Shown: one piece after another, positions 34,375 to 43,444 of the stretch
Position numbering within the stretch: the first letter of the stretch is position 1
Layout: each line of letters starts with the position of its first letter
Notes under the pieces: generated by a model
Told to the model about the DNA's origin: nothing
The model's input: the letters and a program-made list of their open reading frames with translations, nothing else
Databases searched by the model: none
NCBI RefSeq assembly: GCF_022170785.1
Contig: NZ_CP081870.1
Span: 2,468,001-2,532,000, forward strand
Direction of reading: 5' to 3'
Length of the DNA: 64,000 nt
Source of the DNA: Rossellomorea marisflavi
Lineage (GTDB): Bacteria; Bacillota; Bacilli; Bacillales; Bacillaceae_B
Program-made: the position numbers and the translations under genes

Positions 34375-35441
34375 CCCTCCCACCTGAGCAACAATAATTC
34401 GGAGCTGAATCCCGGTCCAAGTGCCATGGCAAGGCCATGCTCCCCTTCTTTACCTGCATGCAGCATTTCCTTCATCACATACAGGATCGTAGCGGACGAC
34501 ATATTTCCGTATTCCTGCAGGACAGCAAGGGACGGGGCCATCATGGTTTTGGGGAATCCGAGTGATTTTTCATACGCATCTAGTACTTTCTTCCCCCCGG
34601 GATGGGCCACGAATTGCCGGATATCGGCAAGGCCCACTCCTTCTTTCCGGAGGAACTCTTCCACATTCGGTCTCAGCCATGTTTCTACGAGATTTGGGAT
34701 GGACTTCGAAAATACGACATACAGTCCTTCATTCCGGACTTCCCACCCCATGACGTCCAGAGAGTCCCGCAGGAGGGTCGATCGAGTCGAGATGACCCGA
34801 GGGAGCGGCTTATCTCGTTTTTGCAGAAGGGGGCTGTCATCTCCGCACAAAACGGCGCATCCGATACCGTCGGCAAATAAAGAGGTTCCGATCAAATTGC
34901 TTTTGGAACGGTCCCCGTGCTGGAAGGTGAGGGAGCAAAGTTCTACGGCTAGGACGAGCACCGTCGAGGATGGAAAGGCACGGCAATACTCATGGGCCCT
35001 TGCCAGGCCGCTCGCTCCGCCGGCGCAGCCAAGACCCCAGATCGGAATCCGTTTGATATGTGGATCAAGACCCAGTTCATTCATGATCCTCGCTTCGATG
35101 GAAGGGGTTGCGATTCCAGAGGTGGAGATGGTGAAGATCGCCTCCACTGGCCCCCCTCCTATCGTTTCAAGCGCTTTTCTTACAGCATCTTTGCCCAATT
35201 GTACAGCAAACTTGATGTATTCTTCATTTTTTTCTTCGAAGGAGTGTGCAGAGCCGAACCACTCCAAATCCTTTACAAAATACCTACTGTTGATCTCCCC
35301 GTTTTGGAAAACGGTCAGTAGTCGATCAATATCTTTGAAACTTTCCTGAAAAAGCTGTTTGGCGAAAACGGAGGCATCCTCCTGATCGATGCGATGAGGG
35401 GGGATCGCCGTTTCAACTGAATAAATGACAGGCACGCTCAA
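34371..35441 (-). CDS. bcsA: Type III polyketide synthase (BcsA/BpsA)
   Basis: A chalcone-synthase-like enzyme of about 356 residues that makes triketide alkylpyrones from fatty acyl-CoA and malonyl-CoA. The catalytic triad is present: Cys in IWGLGCAGGASGLA, His in FVAHPGGKKVLDA and Asn in EYGNMSSATILY. The start is TTG 35441 with GGAG 5 bases upstream; the ATG at 35504 lies inside the upstream small gene. Coupled to ypbQ. Confidence 0.9.
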   Translation of the reverse strand: MSVPVIYSVETAIPPHRIDQEDASVFAKQLFQESFKDIDRLLTVFQNGEINSRYFVKDLEWFGSAHSFEEKNEEYIKFAVQLGKDAVRKALETIGGGPVEAIFTISTSGIATPSIEARIMNELGLDPHIKRIPIWGLGCAGGASGLARAHEYCRAFPSSTVLVLAVELCSLTFQHGDRSKSNLIGTSLFADGIGCAVLCGDDSPLLQKRDKPLPRVISTRSTLLRDSLDVMGWEVRNEGLYVVFSKSIPNLVETWLRPNVEEFLRKEGVGLADIRQFVAHPGGKKVLDAYEKSLGFPKTMMAPSLAVLQEYGNMSSATILYVMKEMLHAGKEGEHGLAMALGPGFSSELLLLRWEG

Positions 35442-35504
35442 TCCATCTCCTTGTTTTACAGATATGGATAGAATCCCCTGTTCACGATGGAACCATGCAT
35501 GCAC

Positions 35505-35630
35505 TCATGTCTTTTTGGGCTGATGGTGAAGGATGATATCAATCTCTATATCTGCCGGGGCCAGGCAGAATCTGCATGACTGTTTCCTGTCATAAAGAAA
35601 ACAGCAGTGGCTGCAATAAAAACGTTTCAT
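35505..35630 (-). CDS. Small zinc-ribbon protein (41 aa) in the bcsA operon
   Basis: ATG 35630 has GGGGGA about 7 bases upstream. The product has CSHCC then CRFC, a four-to-five Cys zinc-ribbon arrangement, and a hydrophobic IEIDIILHH tail. It ends 63 bases before the bcsA start on the same strand, so it is probably the first gene of the polyketide operon. No function is known to me. Confidence 0.6.
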   Translation of the reverse strand: MKRFYCSHCCFLYDRKQSCRFCLAPADIEIDIILHHQPKKT

Positions 35631-35724
35631 ATTCATTCCCCCATTCCTTTTTAACACTATATGCCGACATTTCCTTCTCAAGGCAATGAAATCTTCGAGA
35701 CCTTCACATTCTGTTCAAAAGTAG

Positions 35725-35767
35725 TGTGACTTATATCACAGAAGTCTCCCGGCAGTTCAGCTAAGAT
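35725..35767 (+). promoter_or_regulatory. Fnr-type activator site and promoter of the ba3 oxidase
   Basis: TGTGACTTATATCACA (35725-35740) is a perfect TGTGA-N6-TCACA palindrome. A -10 element TAAGAT at 35762-35767 predicts a start near 35774, placing the palindrome centre at about -41.5, the standard class II activator position. No good -35 is present, as expected for an activated promoter. Confidence 0.7.
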
Positions 35768-35788
35768 GAGGAGGAAGGAACAATCAGG

Positions 35789-35926
35789 ATGGGAGTGAGG
35801 AAGGTGAAAGATCCTCAAAAGAAAGACAGCTCTTTACAGGGGACCTTCGTGTCTGTATTGGCTATGGGACTCTTTTTGGCCTTGAGCTGGCTAGGGGTAT
35901 TTCTCTTATTCATGTCGCGATTTTAA
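35789..35926 (+). CDS. Cytochrome c oxidase subunit IIa (small subunit, ba3 type)
   Basis: A 45-residue protein with one membrane helix (FVSVLAMGLFLALSWLGVFLLFM), as in the IIa subunit of ba3 oxidases. ATG 35789 has AAGGA 9 bases upstream; an in-frame GTG at 35804 is also possible. It precedes the subunit II gene by 18 bases. Confidence 0.82.
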   Translation: MGVRKVKDPQKKDSSLQGTFVSVLAMGLFLALSWLGVFLLFMSRF

Positions 35927-35944
35927 CGCAAGGAGTGATGAGTC

Positions 35945-36421
35945 ATGCATATGCATCGTTATGAAAAATGGTGGTTGACGCTTGGGACGGGTGCCCTTGT
36001 CCTTTTCTTATTCATACTGGGGGTCAGCGCCTTTCATCAGGGCCATAAGCCACCGAGTGCCAAGGCATTTATCAATCCTGAACGGGTGGATGCAACAGCC
36101 CCGTTCGACCAACCGGGTCTGAAGGAGGTAACCGGAAAAGACTGGGATTACGAATTGGTGATCGTCGCCTCTGCTTTTCATTATGAGCCTGGGGAATTCA
36201 CCGTACCAAAGGGCTCAAAGGTGAAGATCATGGCTACGACCAAAGATGTGATCCACGGCTTTGAAGTAGCGGGTACCAACATCAATATGATGCTTGAACC
36301 CGGTTATGTCAGTGAATATGTGACCACGCTCGATCGAACAGGTGAATTCCTGATCGTGTGCAATGAATACTGCGGGGCGGGACATCATACGATGAAATCC
36401 ATGCTGAAGGTGGTAGAGTAA
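35945..36421 (+). CDS. Cytochrome c oxidase subunit II (ba3 type)
   Basis: A 158-residue subunit with one N-terminal membrane anchor (LTLGTGALVLFLFILGVSAF) and a cupredoxin domain. The CuA site is intact: HGFEVAGTNIN with its His, and CNEYCGAGHHTM (two Cys, His and Met). The short single-span form is typical of ba3 rather than aa3 oxidases. It accepts electrons from cytochrome c and passes them to subunit I. Confidence 0.93.
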   Translation: MHMHRYEKWWLTLGTGALVLFLFILGVSAFHQGHKPPSAKAFINPERVDATAPFDQPGLKEVTGKDWDYELVIVASAFHYEPGEFTVPKGSKVKIMATTKDVIHGFEVAGTNINMMLEPGYVSEYVTTLDRTGEFLIVCNEYCGAGHHTMKSMLKVVE

Positions 36422-36422
36422 T

Positions 36423-38057
36423 ATGAAAAAGATGTCTGACACGCGGGGTAGAAGCCTCTCTCTCGCCCATCTGTATGTCGCTTATTCCGCCCTGGCACTG
36501 GGAGGACTTGCTGGTCTCCTGCAGGTTCTGATCCGCTCCGGCGGCTTGACCCTGCCTGCTGGGATTGGATACTATCAGATCCTGACCGTCCACGGGGTGC
36601 TATTAGGATTGATTCTCACCACTTTTTTCATCATCGGCTTCCTTCATGCCTCCATCATCCGGACTGCGGGACCCTACTCCAACCGTTCAATTGTATTGGG
36701 GTGGCTGGGATTCTGGATCATGCTCATAGGCACCCTCATGAGTGCAACCATGATCTTGTTGAATGAGGCAACCGTGCTCTATACCTTTTACGCCCCCCTC
36801 ATGGCTCATTGGCTATTTTACCTCGGCCTCACCTTCTTGGTCGTGGGGAGCTGGTTCTCCGGCGCCGCCATGATTTCAGCCTATCGTCATTGGAGAAAAG
36901 AACACCCTGGTCAGACGAGCCCATTATTGACCTTCATGGCGATCATCACCATCGTACTTTGGATCATTGCCACGCTCGGGGTCGCAGGGACAATTCTCTT
37001 TCAACTTCTTCCATGGTCCCTCGGCATCGTGGAGCGGGTCGATGTGTTGACGAGCAGGACGCTGTTCTGGTATTTCGGTCACCCCCTTGTCTATTTTTGG
37101 CTGCTTCCCGCCTATATGGCCTGGTATGCCGTCATTCCGAAAGTCATCGGCGGCAGGGTATTTTCAGACTCACTTGCCAGACTATCTTTTCTTTTATTCC
37201 TGTTGTTCTCGATTCCCGTCGGATTCCACCACCAGCTCGTGGAGCCCGGGATCGATGCCTTTTGGAAGTACCTCCAGGTTGTGCTCACCTTCATGGTGGT
37301 CATCCCCTCCCTCATGACCGCCTTTTCGCTCTTTGCCACGTTTGAAATCAGGGGAAGGGAGCTCGGGTCAAAGGGTTTATTCGGCTGGCTGCGAAAACTT
37401 CCTTGGAAGGATGCTCGCTTTACGGTCCCTTTCATTGGAATGCTCGCTTTCATACCTGCTGGCGCAGGTGGATTGATCAACGCTTCCAACCAGATGAATC
37501 AGGTGGTTCATAACACCATCTGGGTAACGGGGCATTTCCACCTCACCCTTGCGACGACCGTTGTCCTTACGTTCTTTGGAATCTCCTATTGGCTCATCCC
37601 CCATCTGACGGGACGTGTCCTCACAAAAGAGATGAACAGGCTTGCCATCATACAGGCAATCGTTTGGACGGTGGGGATGGGCATCATGTCCTTGTCCATG
37701 CATGCAGCCGGATTGCTCGGAGCACCGAGACGATCAGCGTTCTCCACTTATGGGGATGCCCCGCAGGCACTTGCCTGGATCCCTTATCAGGCAGCTCAGG
37801 CAATAGGAGGTACGATTCTTTTCATCGGCATCATCCTTGTTCTCTATATCGTGGTGAACCTGGCCTTCTTTTCACCAAAAGGCACCGAAACATTCCCTGT
37901 CGCTAATTCCGGATCTGCCAAGACCCCGAAAGCCCTTGAGGACTGGCGCATCTGGCTGACCATCCTCACCGCCCTGATCCTGATTGCTTACAGTGTCCCT
38001 TTCATTGATATGATCCAACAGGCACCCCCCGCGTCGAAGGGATATCGCCTTTGGTGA
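36423..38057 (+). CDS. Cytochrome c oxidase subunit I (ba3 type)
   Basis: A 544-residue, about 13-helix haem-copper oxidase subunit. Haem and CuB ligands are visible: ILTVHGVLLGLIL (haem His), WYFGHPLVYFWLLPAY (CuB His and Tyr region), GFHHQLVEP (CuB His pair) and VTGHFHLTLATT (haem His pair). The pattern belongs to the B family, a high-affinity, low-oxygen type, matching the Fnr-type control upstream. It reduces O2 to water. Confidence 0.94.
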   Translation: MKKMSDTRGRSLSLAHLYVAYSALALGGLAGLLQVLIRSGGLTLPAGIGYYQILTVHGVLLGLILTTFFIIGFLHASIIRTAGPYSNRSIVLGWLGFWIMLIGTLMSATMILLNEATVLYTFYAPLMAHWLFYLGLTFLVVGSWFSGAAMISAYRHWRKEHPGQTSPLLTFMAIITIVLWIIATLGVAGTILFQLLPWSLGIVERVDVLTSRTLFWYFGHPLVYFWLLPAYMAWYAVIPKVIGGRVFSDSLARLSFLLFLLFSIPVGFHHQLVEPGIDAFWKYLQVVLTFMVVIPSLMTAFSLFATFEIRGRELGSKGLFGWLRKLPWKDARFTVPFIGMLAFIPAGAGGLINASNQMNQVVHNTIWVTGHFHLTLATTVVLTFFGISYWLIPHLTGRVLTKEMNRLAIIQAIVWTVGMGIMSLSMHAAGLLGAPRRSAFSTYGDAPQALAWIPYQAAQAIGGTILFIGIILVLYIVVNLAFFSPKGTETFPVANSGSAKTPKALEDWRIWLTILTALILIAYSVPFIDMIQQAPPASKGYRLW

Positions 38058-38114
38058 CAGGAAACAGGCATGGAGATTTGTTCACGTGTGTTTCGGAATA
38101 AAGATGGTTTGAAT

Positions 38115-38176
38115 AAAAAAATCCGAACGGATTCGACTTTCTCCAGGGAAAGTCGGATCATCGTTCGGATTTTTTT
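38115..38176. terminator. Large bidirectional terminator
   Basis: AAAAAATCCGAACG (near 38117-38130) pairs with CGTTCGGATTTTTT (38162-38176), with a second inner stem of CGACTTTC/GAAAGTCG. It separates the oxidase operon from the convergent ypwA. Confidence 0.85.
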
Positions 38177-38195
38177 CCTACCCATATCCTCCGGG

Positions 38196-39707
38196 TCAGA
38201 GAGAATAGACGCCGGCATACTTCTCTGTAAGGTAGTCCGCGAGGTATTTGGCATTCAATCCCTCACCGGTGACGTCTTCAAGAATTTCCAAAGGTTTTTT
38301 CAGTTTGCCCCATTGATGGACCCTCTCCGTCAACCATTCCTTCACGGGTACGAGATTCCCCTCTTCCAGAAGCTGATCAAAGTTCGGAATATCTTCTCTC
38401 ATGGCTTCCCTGAATTGGGCAGCGTACATATATCCGAGTGCGTAAGAAGGGAAATACCCGAAACTCCCGCCGGCCCAGTGTACATCCTGCAGGACCCCTT
38501 CGCCATCGTTAGACGGACGGATGCCGAGATACTCTTCATATTTTTCATTCCAGATGCGAGGGAGATCTTTTACCTCGATCTCATCGTTGAATAGGCCTTT
38601 CTCGATTTCATAGCGGATGATGATATGCAGTGCATACGTCAACTCATCTGCTTCGATCCGGATCAGGGAAGGTTTGGATTCATTGATGGCACGGTAAAAT
38701 TCTTCGAGGCCAACCTCATCGAATTGCCCCGTGCTGAAGTCTTTCAATAGGGCATAATTCTTTCTCCAGAAGGAAAGATTCCTGCCCACGAAATTTTCAT
38801 AGAAAAGTGACTGAGATTCGTGGATTCCCATGGAGGTTCCTGTACAAAGAGGCGTCCCGATGAGCTTTCCTGATATATTTTGCTCGTAGAGGGCATGTCC
38901 CCCTTCATGGATCGTACCGAATACGGCCGTCCGCCAGTCCTTTTCATCATACTTCGTGGTGACCCTTACGTCCCCGGGATTCAAGCCGATGGCAAATGGA
39001 TGGACCGTTTCATCAAGGCGTCCGGCACTGAAATCGTACCCCATCTGTTCGAGGACCATGAGACTGAAGTCCTTTTGCTTTTCCTTAGGGAAATGTTCGA
39101 AGAGGAATTCCGTCCGCGGCGCTTCTGCATGCGATATTTTATGTACGAGCGGAACGATTTTGCCTTTGAGTTCATTGAACACTTCATCCAGTACACCGAC
39201 TGTCACGCCAGGTTCGTATAAGTCAAGCAGGGTATCATATTTGTTCTCTCCGTACCCCCAATAGTCGATGAACCGTTTAGTAGTGGCCACAAGTTTTTCA
39301 AGGTACGGCTGGAACATGGAGAAGTCTCCTTTTTCTTTTGCCTCTTCCCAGATACCCTCGGCTTTTGATTGAAGGACAACATAGTCCCGGTATTCCTTGG
39401 CCGGTATCTTCTTATTCCGGTCGTACTCCTTTTGACATTCTTCCAACAGGGCACTCGTGATCTCATCAAGATCGTCGGTAACCGGCGTCAGCTTCGCCAG
39501 ATAGGCTGCCATCTCACTTGATGTGGACATTTCGAATACTTCAGACGAAAGCATACCGATGACTTCGGAGCGCTGTGAGGCACCCTTCTTCGGTGCACCC
39601 GTCCTCAGATCCCAGAACATGAGTCCCAATGCTTCATTATAGGCGCTCATCTTACTTGAGTATTCCTTGAATGCTGTACTCACTTTTTTAATCTCTTCTT
39701 TATTCAT
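38196..39707 (-). CDS. ypwA: YpwA, M32 family metallocarboxypeptidase
   Basis: A 503-residue zinc carboxypeptidase of the thermostable Taq-type M32 family. It has the zinc motif HEGGH in GTIHEGGHALYEQN, the preceding DVRVT, and the downstream HESQSLFYENFVGR and IRIEADELTY sequences. Helical throughout, cytoplasmic, no signal peptide. It matches B. subtilis YpwA, also next to ypvA. Confidence 0.94.
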   Translation of the reverse strand: MNKEEIKKVSTAFKEYSSKMSAYNEALGLMFWDLRTGAPKKGASQRSEVIGMLSSEVFEMSTSSEMAAYLAKLTPVTDDLDEITSALLEECQKEYDRNKKIPAKEYRDYVVLQSKAEGIWEEAKEKGDFSMFQPYLEKLVATTKRFIDYWGYGENKYDTLLDLYEPGVTVGVLDEVFNELKGKIVPLVHKISHAEAPRTEFLFEHFPKEKQKDFSLMVLEQMGYDFSAGRLDETVHPFAIGLNPGDVRVTTKYDEKDWRTAVFGTIHEGGHALYEQNISGKLIGTPLCTGTSMGIHESQSLFYENFVGRNLSFWRKNYALLKDFSTGQFDEVGLEEFYRAINESKPSLIRIEADELTYALHIIIRYEIEKGLFNDEIEVKDLPRIWNEKYEEYLGIRPSNDGEGVLQDVHWAGGSFGYFPSYALGYMYAAQFREAMREDIPNFDQLLEEGNLVPVKEWLTERVHQWGKLKKPLEILEDVTGEGLNAKYLADYLTEKYAGVYSL

Positions 39708-39822
39708 GTTTCATTCCCCCTTTACCCTCCTATTTTACCATAAAAGTCAGACTAGGCAGATGATTCAATCTTGAAATCAGCGGGTCTTTCACCGGTGGGG
39801 CTTACATACCAACGAATCGGAA

Positions 39823-39866
39823 TAAAAAACGGCTCCACCCGCCCTTGGAAAGGACGGAATGGAGCC
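39823..39866 (-). terminator. Terminator of ypvA
   Basis: GGCTCCA (39831-39837) pairs with TGGAGCC (39860-39866), with an inner stem, and an A run at 39824-39829 gives the T run on the minus strand. Confidence 0.75.
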
Positions 39867-39872
39867 GGCTCT

Positions 39873-41789
39873 TCATGCTTCAATGGATTCAATGCCGACA
39901 GGCAGGATTGCCTGTACTTCTTTTTGGAATGCCTGGTCGCTTTCATTCAGGAGGATATGGATGCTTCCACGGTCGCCTTCCGTCCTGATCAACCGTCCGA
40001 TCCCCTGGCGAAGACGGAGGAGCATGTATGGAATATCGACTTCTGCATCAGCATTGCCACTATGCTTCCGCTTTGCATCGAAAACCGGATCCTTCGGAGG
40101 GAACGGCAGGGAATGGATCACCACTTGGGAAAGGGATGAACCCGGAATATCGAGACCTTCCCATAAATGATAGGAACACAGGACGGAAGATTCATCTTCC
40201 TGGAAACGCTTGACCGTATCACTGATCTCCCTGTCCCCCTCGTAGATCACATCGAAGGGTACGTCCTGTTCATTCATATGTCCCCTGAAGGCTTCCATTT
40301 CTTCTTTTGAGTTGAACAACACAAGGGACCTTCCTCCATGGTCGATCAATCGGCTGGCAATATAGCCGTATGATTCCGACCGTTGAATATGAGGCAGGCT
40401 CACACTCATCACTTCGTCGTACTCATATGGGGATTCGACGGAGAACGATTCATACGAAGCGATACCCAGAGACGACGATACATAGGAAAAATCACCGTGG
40501 TAAGACAGGGTTGCAGAAGAGAAGATGAAAGGGATGTTTTGGGAAAACACATGTTCTTTCAAGATTTCTTCTACCAGCCTTGGCATGACGACGAAGGTTT
40601 CTTCTTTGTCGGTCGATTCCAGCCAGTAAATCCCCTTATCATCCTCCACATAAAGCTTCAGTGAATAATGGATCTGTTCGAGGTATTCCTCCACCACCTT
40701 GAGAAGATATTCCTCTACCACATACATTTCCGATTCAAATACAAGTTCATTCAGGAGACCTTCAATCCTGGAAGCGAGGCCTTTTGCATGAACCAGAATA
40801 TGAGGAGCACGGGACACATAGTGCCGATCGCTACCAGCCACCTTGTTCGACTCTTCTTCCAGAAGCTCGAACCAGCGGTCGTTATCAGCAAGGATTTCTT
40901 CGATCAGATAAAGTGTTTCCTCCCGAAGGTCGGAAGCAGATAACCGCTCCAATAGATGTTCGATGGTTTCTTTTGTCATTCGGTAGGTCATGGCTTTTTG
41001 GGAAGCGTATTCCAATAGATGTCCTTCATCAAAGACGACAGAGCTTGCTTCAGGGAGAAGGGGGAGCTGTCCTTCCCTTTTTCGGGAGTCCTTCGTCCAG
41101 ATATGCTCCATATAGAAATCATGGGAGCAGATGATCAGATCTTTTGCCTGCCGGTAATGCTCCCGGTGCAATGTCAGACCGCAGCGGTGGCGTTTCGGAC
41201 AGGCCATGCAGTCTTGAAGGGGATCCCATGCGATGGGTGCCCACTCTTCATCCGAGAGTTCTGCGTATTCCTTTCTGTCACCATAAGGATAAAATCCCGA
41301 CATGGACCCACTCTCGTGGACGAACGACGGGAGGTCGCCCCAGATCCGCTCGTATTCGTCATGAGCAGACAGATTATCCTCGAGCTTTTTGATACAAAGG
41401 TATTGATCGCGTGATTTTGCCAGGCGTACATCGATATCGAGGCCGAGTGCCTCCTGGAGCTTGTCCACATCGCCACCCTCTTTGACGATCTGCTCGATGA
41501 GGGTCTCATCCGCACACGATATGATGGCGGGCTTACCCGTGTATCGCGCATAGCTTAAGGCATAGAGCAGGTAAACAAGGGTCTTTCCGGTTCCGACCCC
41601 CGCTTCTGCAAATATGACCTGATTCTGTTTATAGGCCTGATTGAGTTGAAATGCCATGAACACCTGTTCATCACGCAGATCAAAGCCTTTTTCAGGCAGA
41701 ATATCGTAAAACACATCTCCGACCCAGTCGGATAATGCTTCATAGAATGATTGTTCCTTCGATAAGGGGAACGGCAGCGTTTGTCTCAT
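39873..41789 (-). CDS. ypvA: YpvA, DinG/XPD-family DNA helicase
   Basis: A 638-residue superfamily 2 helicase. Motifs: GVGTGKTLVYLL (Walker A), SSVVFDEGHLL (DEGH in the place of DEAH), the iron-sulfur cysteines CMACPKRHRC, FSSATL (motif III) and LRQGIGRLIRTEGDRG (motif VI). It lacks the N-terminal exonuclease domain of the DinG protein at the right end of the window. B. subtilis has the same pair, ypvA and dinG. The function is probably unwinding of repair intermediates. Confidence 0.88.
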   Translation of the reverse strand: MRQTLPFPLSKEQSFYEALSDWVGDVFYDILPEKGFDLRDEQVFMAFQLNQAYKQNQVIFAEAGVGTGKTLVYLLYALSYARYTGKPAIISCADETLIEQIVKEGGDVDKLQEALGLDIDVRLAKSRDQYLCIKKLEDNLSAHDEYERIWGDLPSFVHESGSMSGFYPYGDRKEYAELSDEEWAPIAWDPLQDCMACPKRHRCGLTLHREHYRQAKDLIICSHDFYMEHIWTKDSRKREGQLPLLPEASSVVFDEGHLLEYASQKAMTYRMTKETIEHLLERLSASDLREETLYLIEEILADNDRWFELLEEESNKVAGSDRHYVSRAPHILVHAKGLASRIEGLLNELVFESEMYVVEEYLLKVVEEYLEQIHYSLKLYVEDDKGIYWLESTDKEETFVVMPRLVEEILKEHVFSQNIPFIFSSATLSYHGDFSYVSSSLGIASYESFSVESPYEYDEVMSVSLPHIQRSESYGYIASRLIDHGGRSLVLFNSKEEMEAFRGHMNEQDVPFDVIYEGDREISDTVKRFQEDESSVLCSYHLWEGLDIPGSSLSQVVIHSLPFPPKDPVFDAKRKHSGNADAEVDIPYMLLRLRQGIGRLIRTEGDRGSIHILLNESDQAFQKEVQAILPVGIESIEA

Positions 41790-41860
41790 AAAATCCTCCT
41801 ACATGAACACAGTATATCTACTTTACTAGATTTCCTACGGGATGAAAAGCAGCAGCACAT

Positions 41861-41905
41861 AAAAAGAGAGCATCCTCCGTCCGCCGTGGGACCGGATGCC
41901 CTTTC
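41861..41905 (-). terminator. Terminator after the small gene at 41912
   Basis: GCATCC (near 41870-41875) pairs with GGATGC (41894-41899) with an inner GTCC/GGAC pairing, followed by a T run at 41861-41865 on the minus strand. Confidence 0.7.
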
Positions 41906-41911
41906 TCCCGT

Positions 41912-42091
41912 TCAATCGTACAGCCGTCTGGTGGCCAGTTCATATTGAATTGCCTGATCCAGTACCTTGGAGGCCTCGTCGAGGGAAAGGGGATTTCTTC
42001 CTTCCCCTTCTCCCTGCAGTGAAGCCATGGAACGTTGGATGGCCTGATAGATTTTATGATAGTCGATGCGATCCTGAATCATCGTACCCAT
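41912..42091 (-). CDS. Small conserved-looking protein (59 aa), unrecognised
   Basis: Encodes a 59-residue helical protein (IDYHKIYQAIQRSMASLQGE near the start, LDEASKVLDQAIQYELATRR near the end). ATG 42091 follows GAGGGGGA directly; ATG 42082 has a better 10-base spacing. A terminator follows. It lies between ypsC and ypvA. No named family is recognised. Confidence 0.6.
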   Translation of the reverse strand: MGTMIQDRIDYHKIYQAIQRSMASLQGEGEGRNPLSLDEASKVLDQAIQYELATRRLYD

Positions 42092-42160
42092 TCCCCCTCT
42101 GATTAATAGAACCAGTTTATGCAGGAATGGGCGAATTTATACTTGGGATCGCCTACTATT

Positions 42161-43309
42161 TTATTCTTCTATCTTCTTGCGCGGTGGTCTTGGTCCCCAA
42201 TACTGATAGTAATCGGTCCGGATGAATCCATTGAACAGTTTACGCTTCTTCGTGGCTTTCTTGCCATAGCATTCTTCGAAATGCTCCAGGCTCGTCATCA
42301 TATAGACCGACCATGTATCAAGCTTGGAGAAGGCTTGTCCCATTTCACGATACATCAGTTCGACTTCCTTGCGATCGCCGAGACGCTCACCATACGGAGG
42401 ATTTCCGACGATGACGCCATACTCGAGCTCCGACGTGAAGTCCCTTACCTGCATCTGCTTGAATTTCACCAAGTCACCGAGCCCTGCCTCTATGGCATTT
42501 TCCTTTGCAATGGCAATCATGCGGTGATCGATGTCGGTGCCGAGTATTTCGAGGGGTTGATCATAATTCGCTTGATCCTCTGCCTCCATCCTCGTACGAC
42601 CCCATACATCACCGTCCATCATCGGCCAGGCTTCGGAAAGGAATTCACGGTTGAACCCAGGAGCGATATTCTGTCCGATGAGGGCTGCTTCAATGGCGAT
42701 CGTCCCTGAGCCACAGAAAGGATCCACAAAGGGACGGTCCGGATTCCATGTTGTCAGCTGGATCAACGCAGCAGCCAGGGTTTCCTTCAAAGGAGCGTCC
42801 CCTTGACCTACACGATAGCCCCTTTTATGAAGACCCTGACCGCTGGTATCAAGGGTCAAGCTCACTTTATCTTTAAGGATGGCAACTTCGATCTTGAAAA
42901 GCGGTCCTGTTTCATCAAGCCAGGATGTTTTCTTATAGGCGGTTTTCAACTTTTCCACGATTGCTTTCTTCACGATCGCCTGACAGTCTGGCACACTGTA
43001 CAGTTTCGACTTGACGGATTTTCCCTGAACAGGGAACTCCGCATCCACAGGAAGGAATGACTCCCACGGAAGGGCTTTCGTCCGTTCAAATAATTCATCA
43101 AAGGAATACGCATTGAATTCCCCGACGAGGATCTTGACTCGATCCGCCGTCCTCAGCCACATATTGGCCCTGGCGATAGCCGTTTCATCCCCTTGGAAGA
43201 TGACCTTGCCGTTTTCAACCTGACATTCATACCCGAGATCCTTCACTTCTTTGGCAACGATCGACTCCAGCCCCATTGCGGCCGTTGCGATCAGTGTATA
43301 CTTACCCAA
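42161..43309 (-). CDS. ypsC: YpsC, THUMP-domain 23S rRNA methyltransferase-like protein
   Basis: A 382-residue RlmL/RlmK-like m2G methyltransferase. Residues about 60-160 form the THUMP RNA-binding domain. The SAM domain has VDPFCGSGTIAIEAALIGQN and the catalytic NPPYGERL motif, typical of N2-guanine methylation. The start is TTG 43309 with AGAGGTG 6 bases upstream, matching the N-terminus of B. subtilis YpsC (KYTLIATAAMGLES). It is next to rnpB and gpsB as in B. subtilis. Confidence 0.9.
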   Translation of the reverse strand: MGKYTLIATAAMGLESIVAKEVKDLGYECQVENGKVIFQGDETAIARANMWLRTADRVKILVGEFNAYSFDELFERTKALPWESFLPVDAEFPVQGKSVKSKLYSVPDCQAIVKKAIVEKLKTAYKKTSWLDETGPLFKIEVAILKDKVSLTLDTSGQGLHKRGYRVGQGDAPLKETLAAALIQLTTWNPDRPFVDPFCGSGTIAIEAALIGQNIAPGFNREFLSEAWPMMDGDVWGRTRMEAEDQANYDQPLEILGTDIDHRMIAIAKENAIEAGLGDLVKFKQMQVRDFTSELEYGVIVGNPPYGERLGDRKEVELMYREMGQAFSKLDTWSVYMMTSLEHFEECYGKKATKKRKLFNGFIRTDYYQYWGPRPPRKKIEE

Positions 43310-43366
43310 TACCTTCACCTCTATCATCATCGTTTGCACGTATTTTCAATCAAAAGTATTTTCTAC

Positions 43367-43414
43367 AAATAAAAAGGACTGACACATCAGGCTCCAAAAA
43401 ACCCTGTATCAGTC
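43367..43414 (-). terminator. Terminator of rnpB
   Basis: Minus-strand GACTGATACAGG (43403-43414 region) pairs with CCTGATGTGTCAGTC (43378-43391 region), followed by CCTTTTTATTT at 43367-43377. Confidence 0.75.
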
Positions 43415-43444
43415 ACTTCGATCGTTGTATCCATTATTGCTCTC

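Noticed and set aside
34228..35349. Plus-strand 373-codon frame
   Set aside because: It is antisense to bcsA and ypbQ, which have complete motifs.
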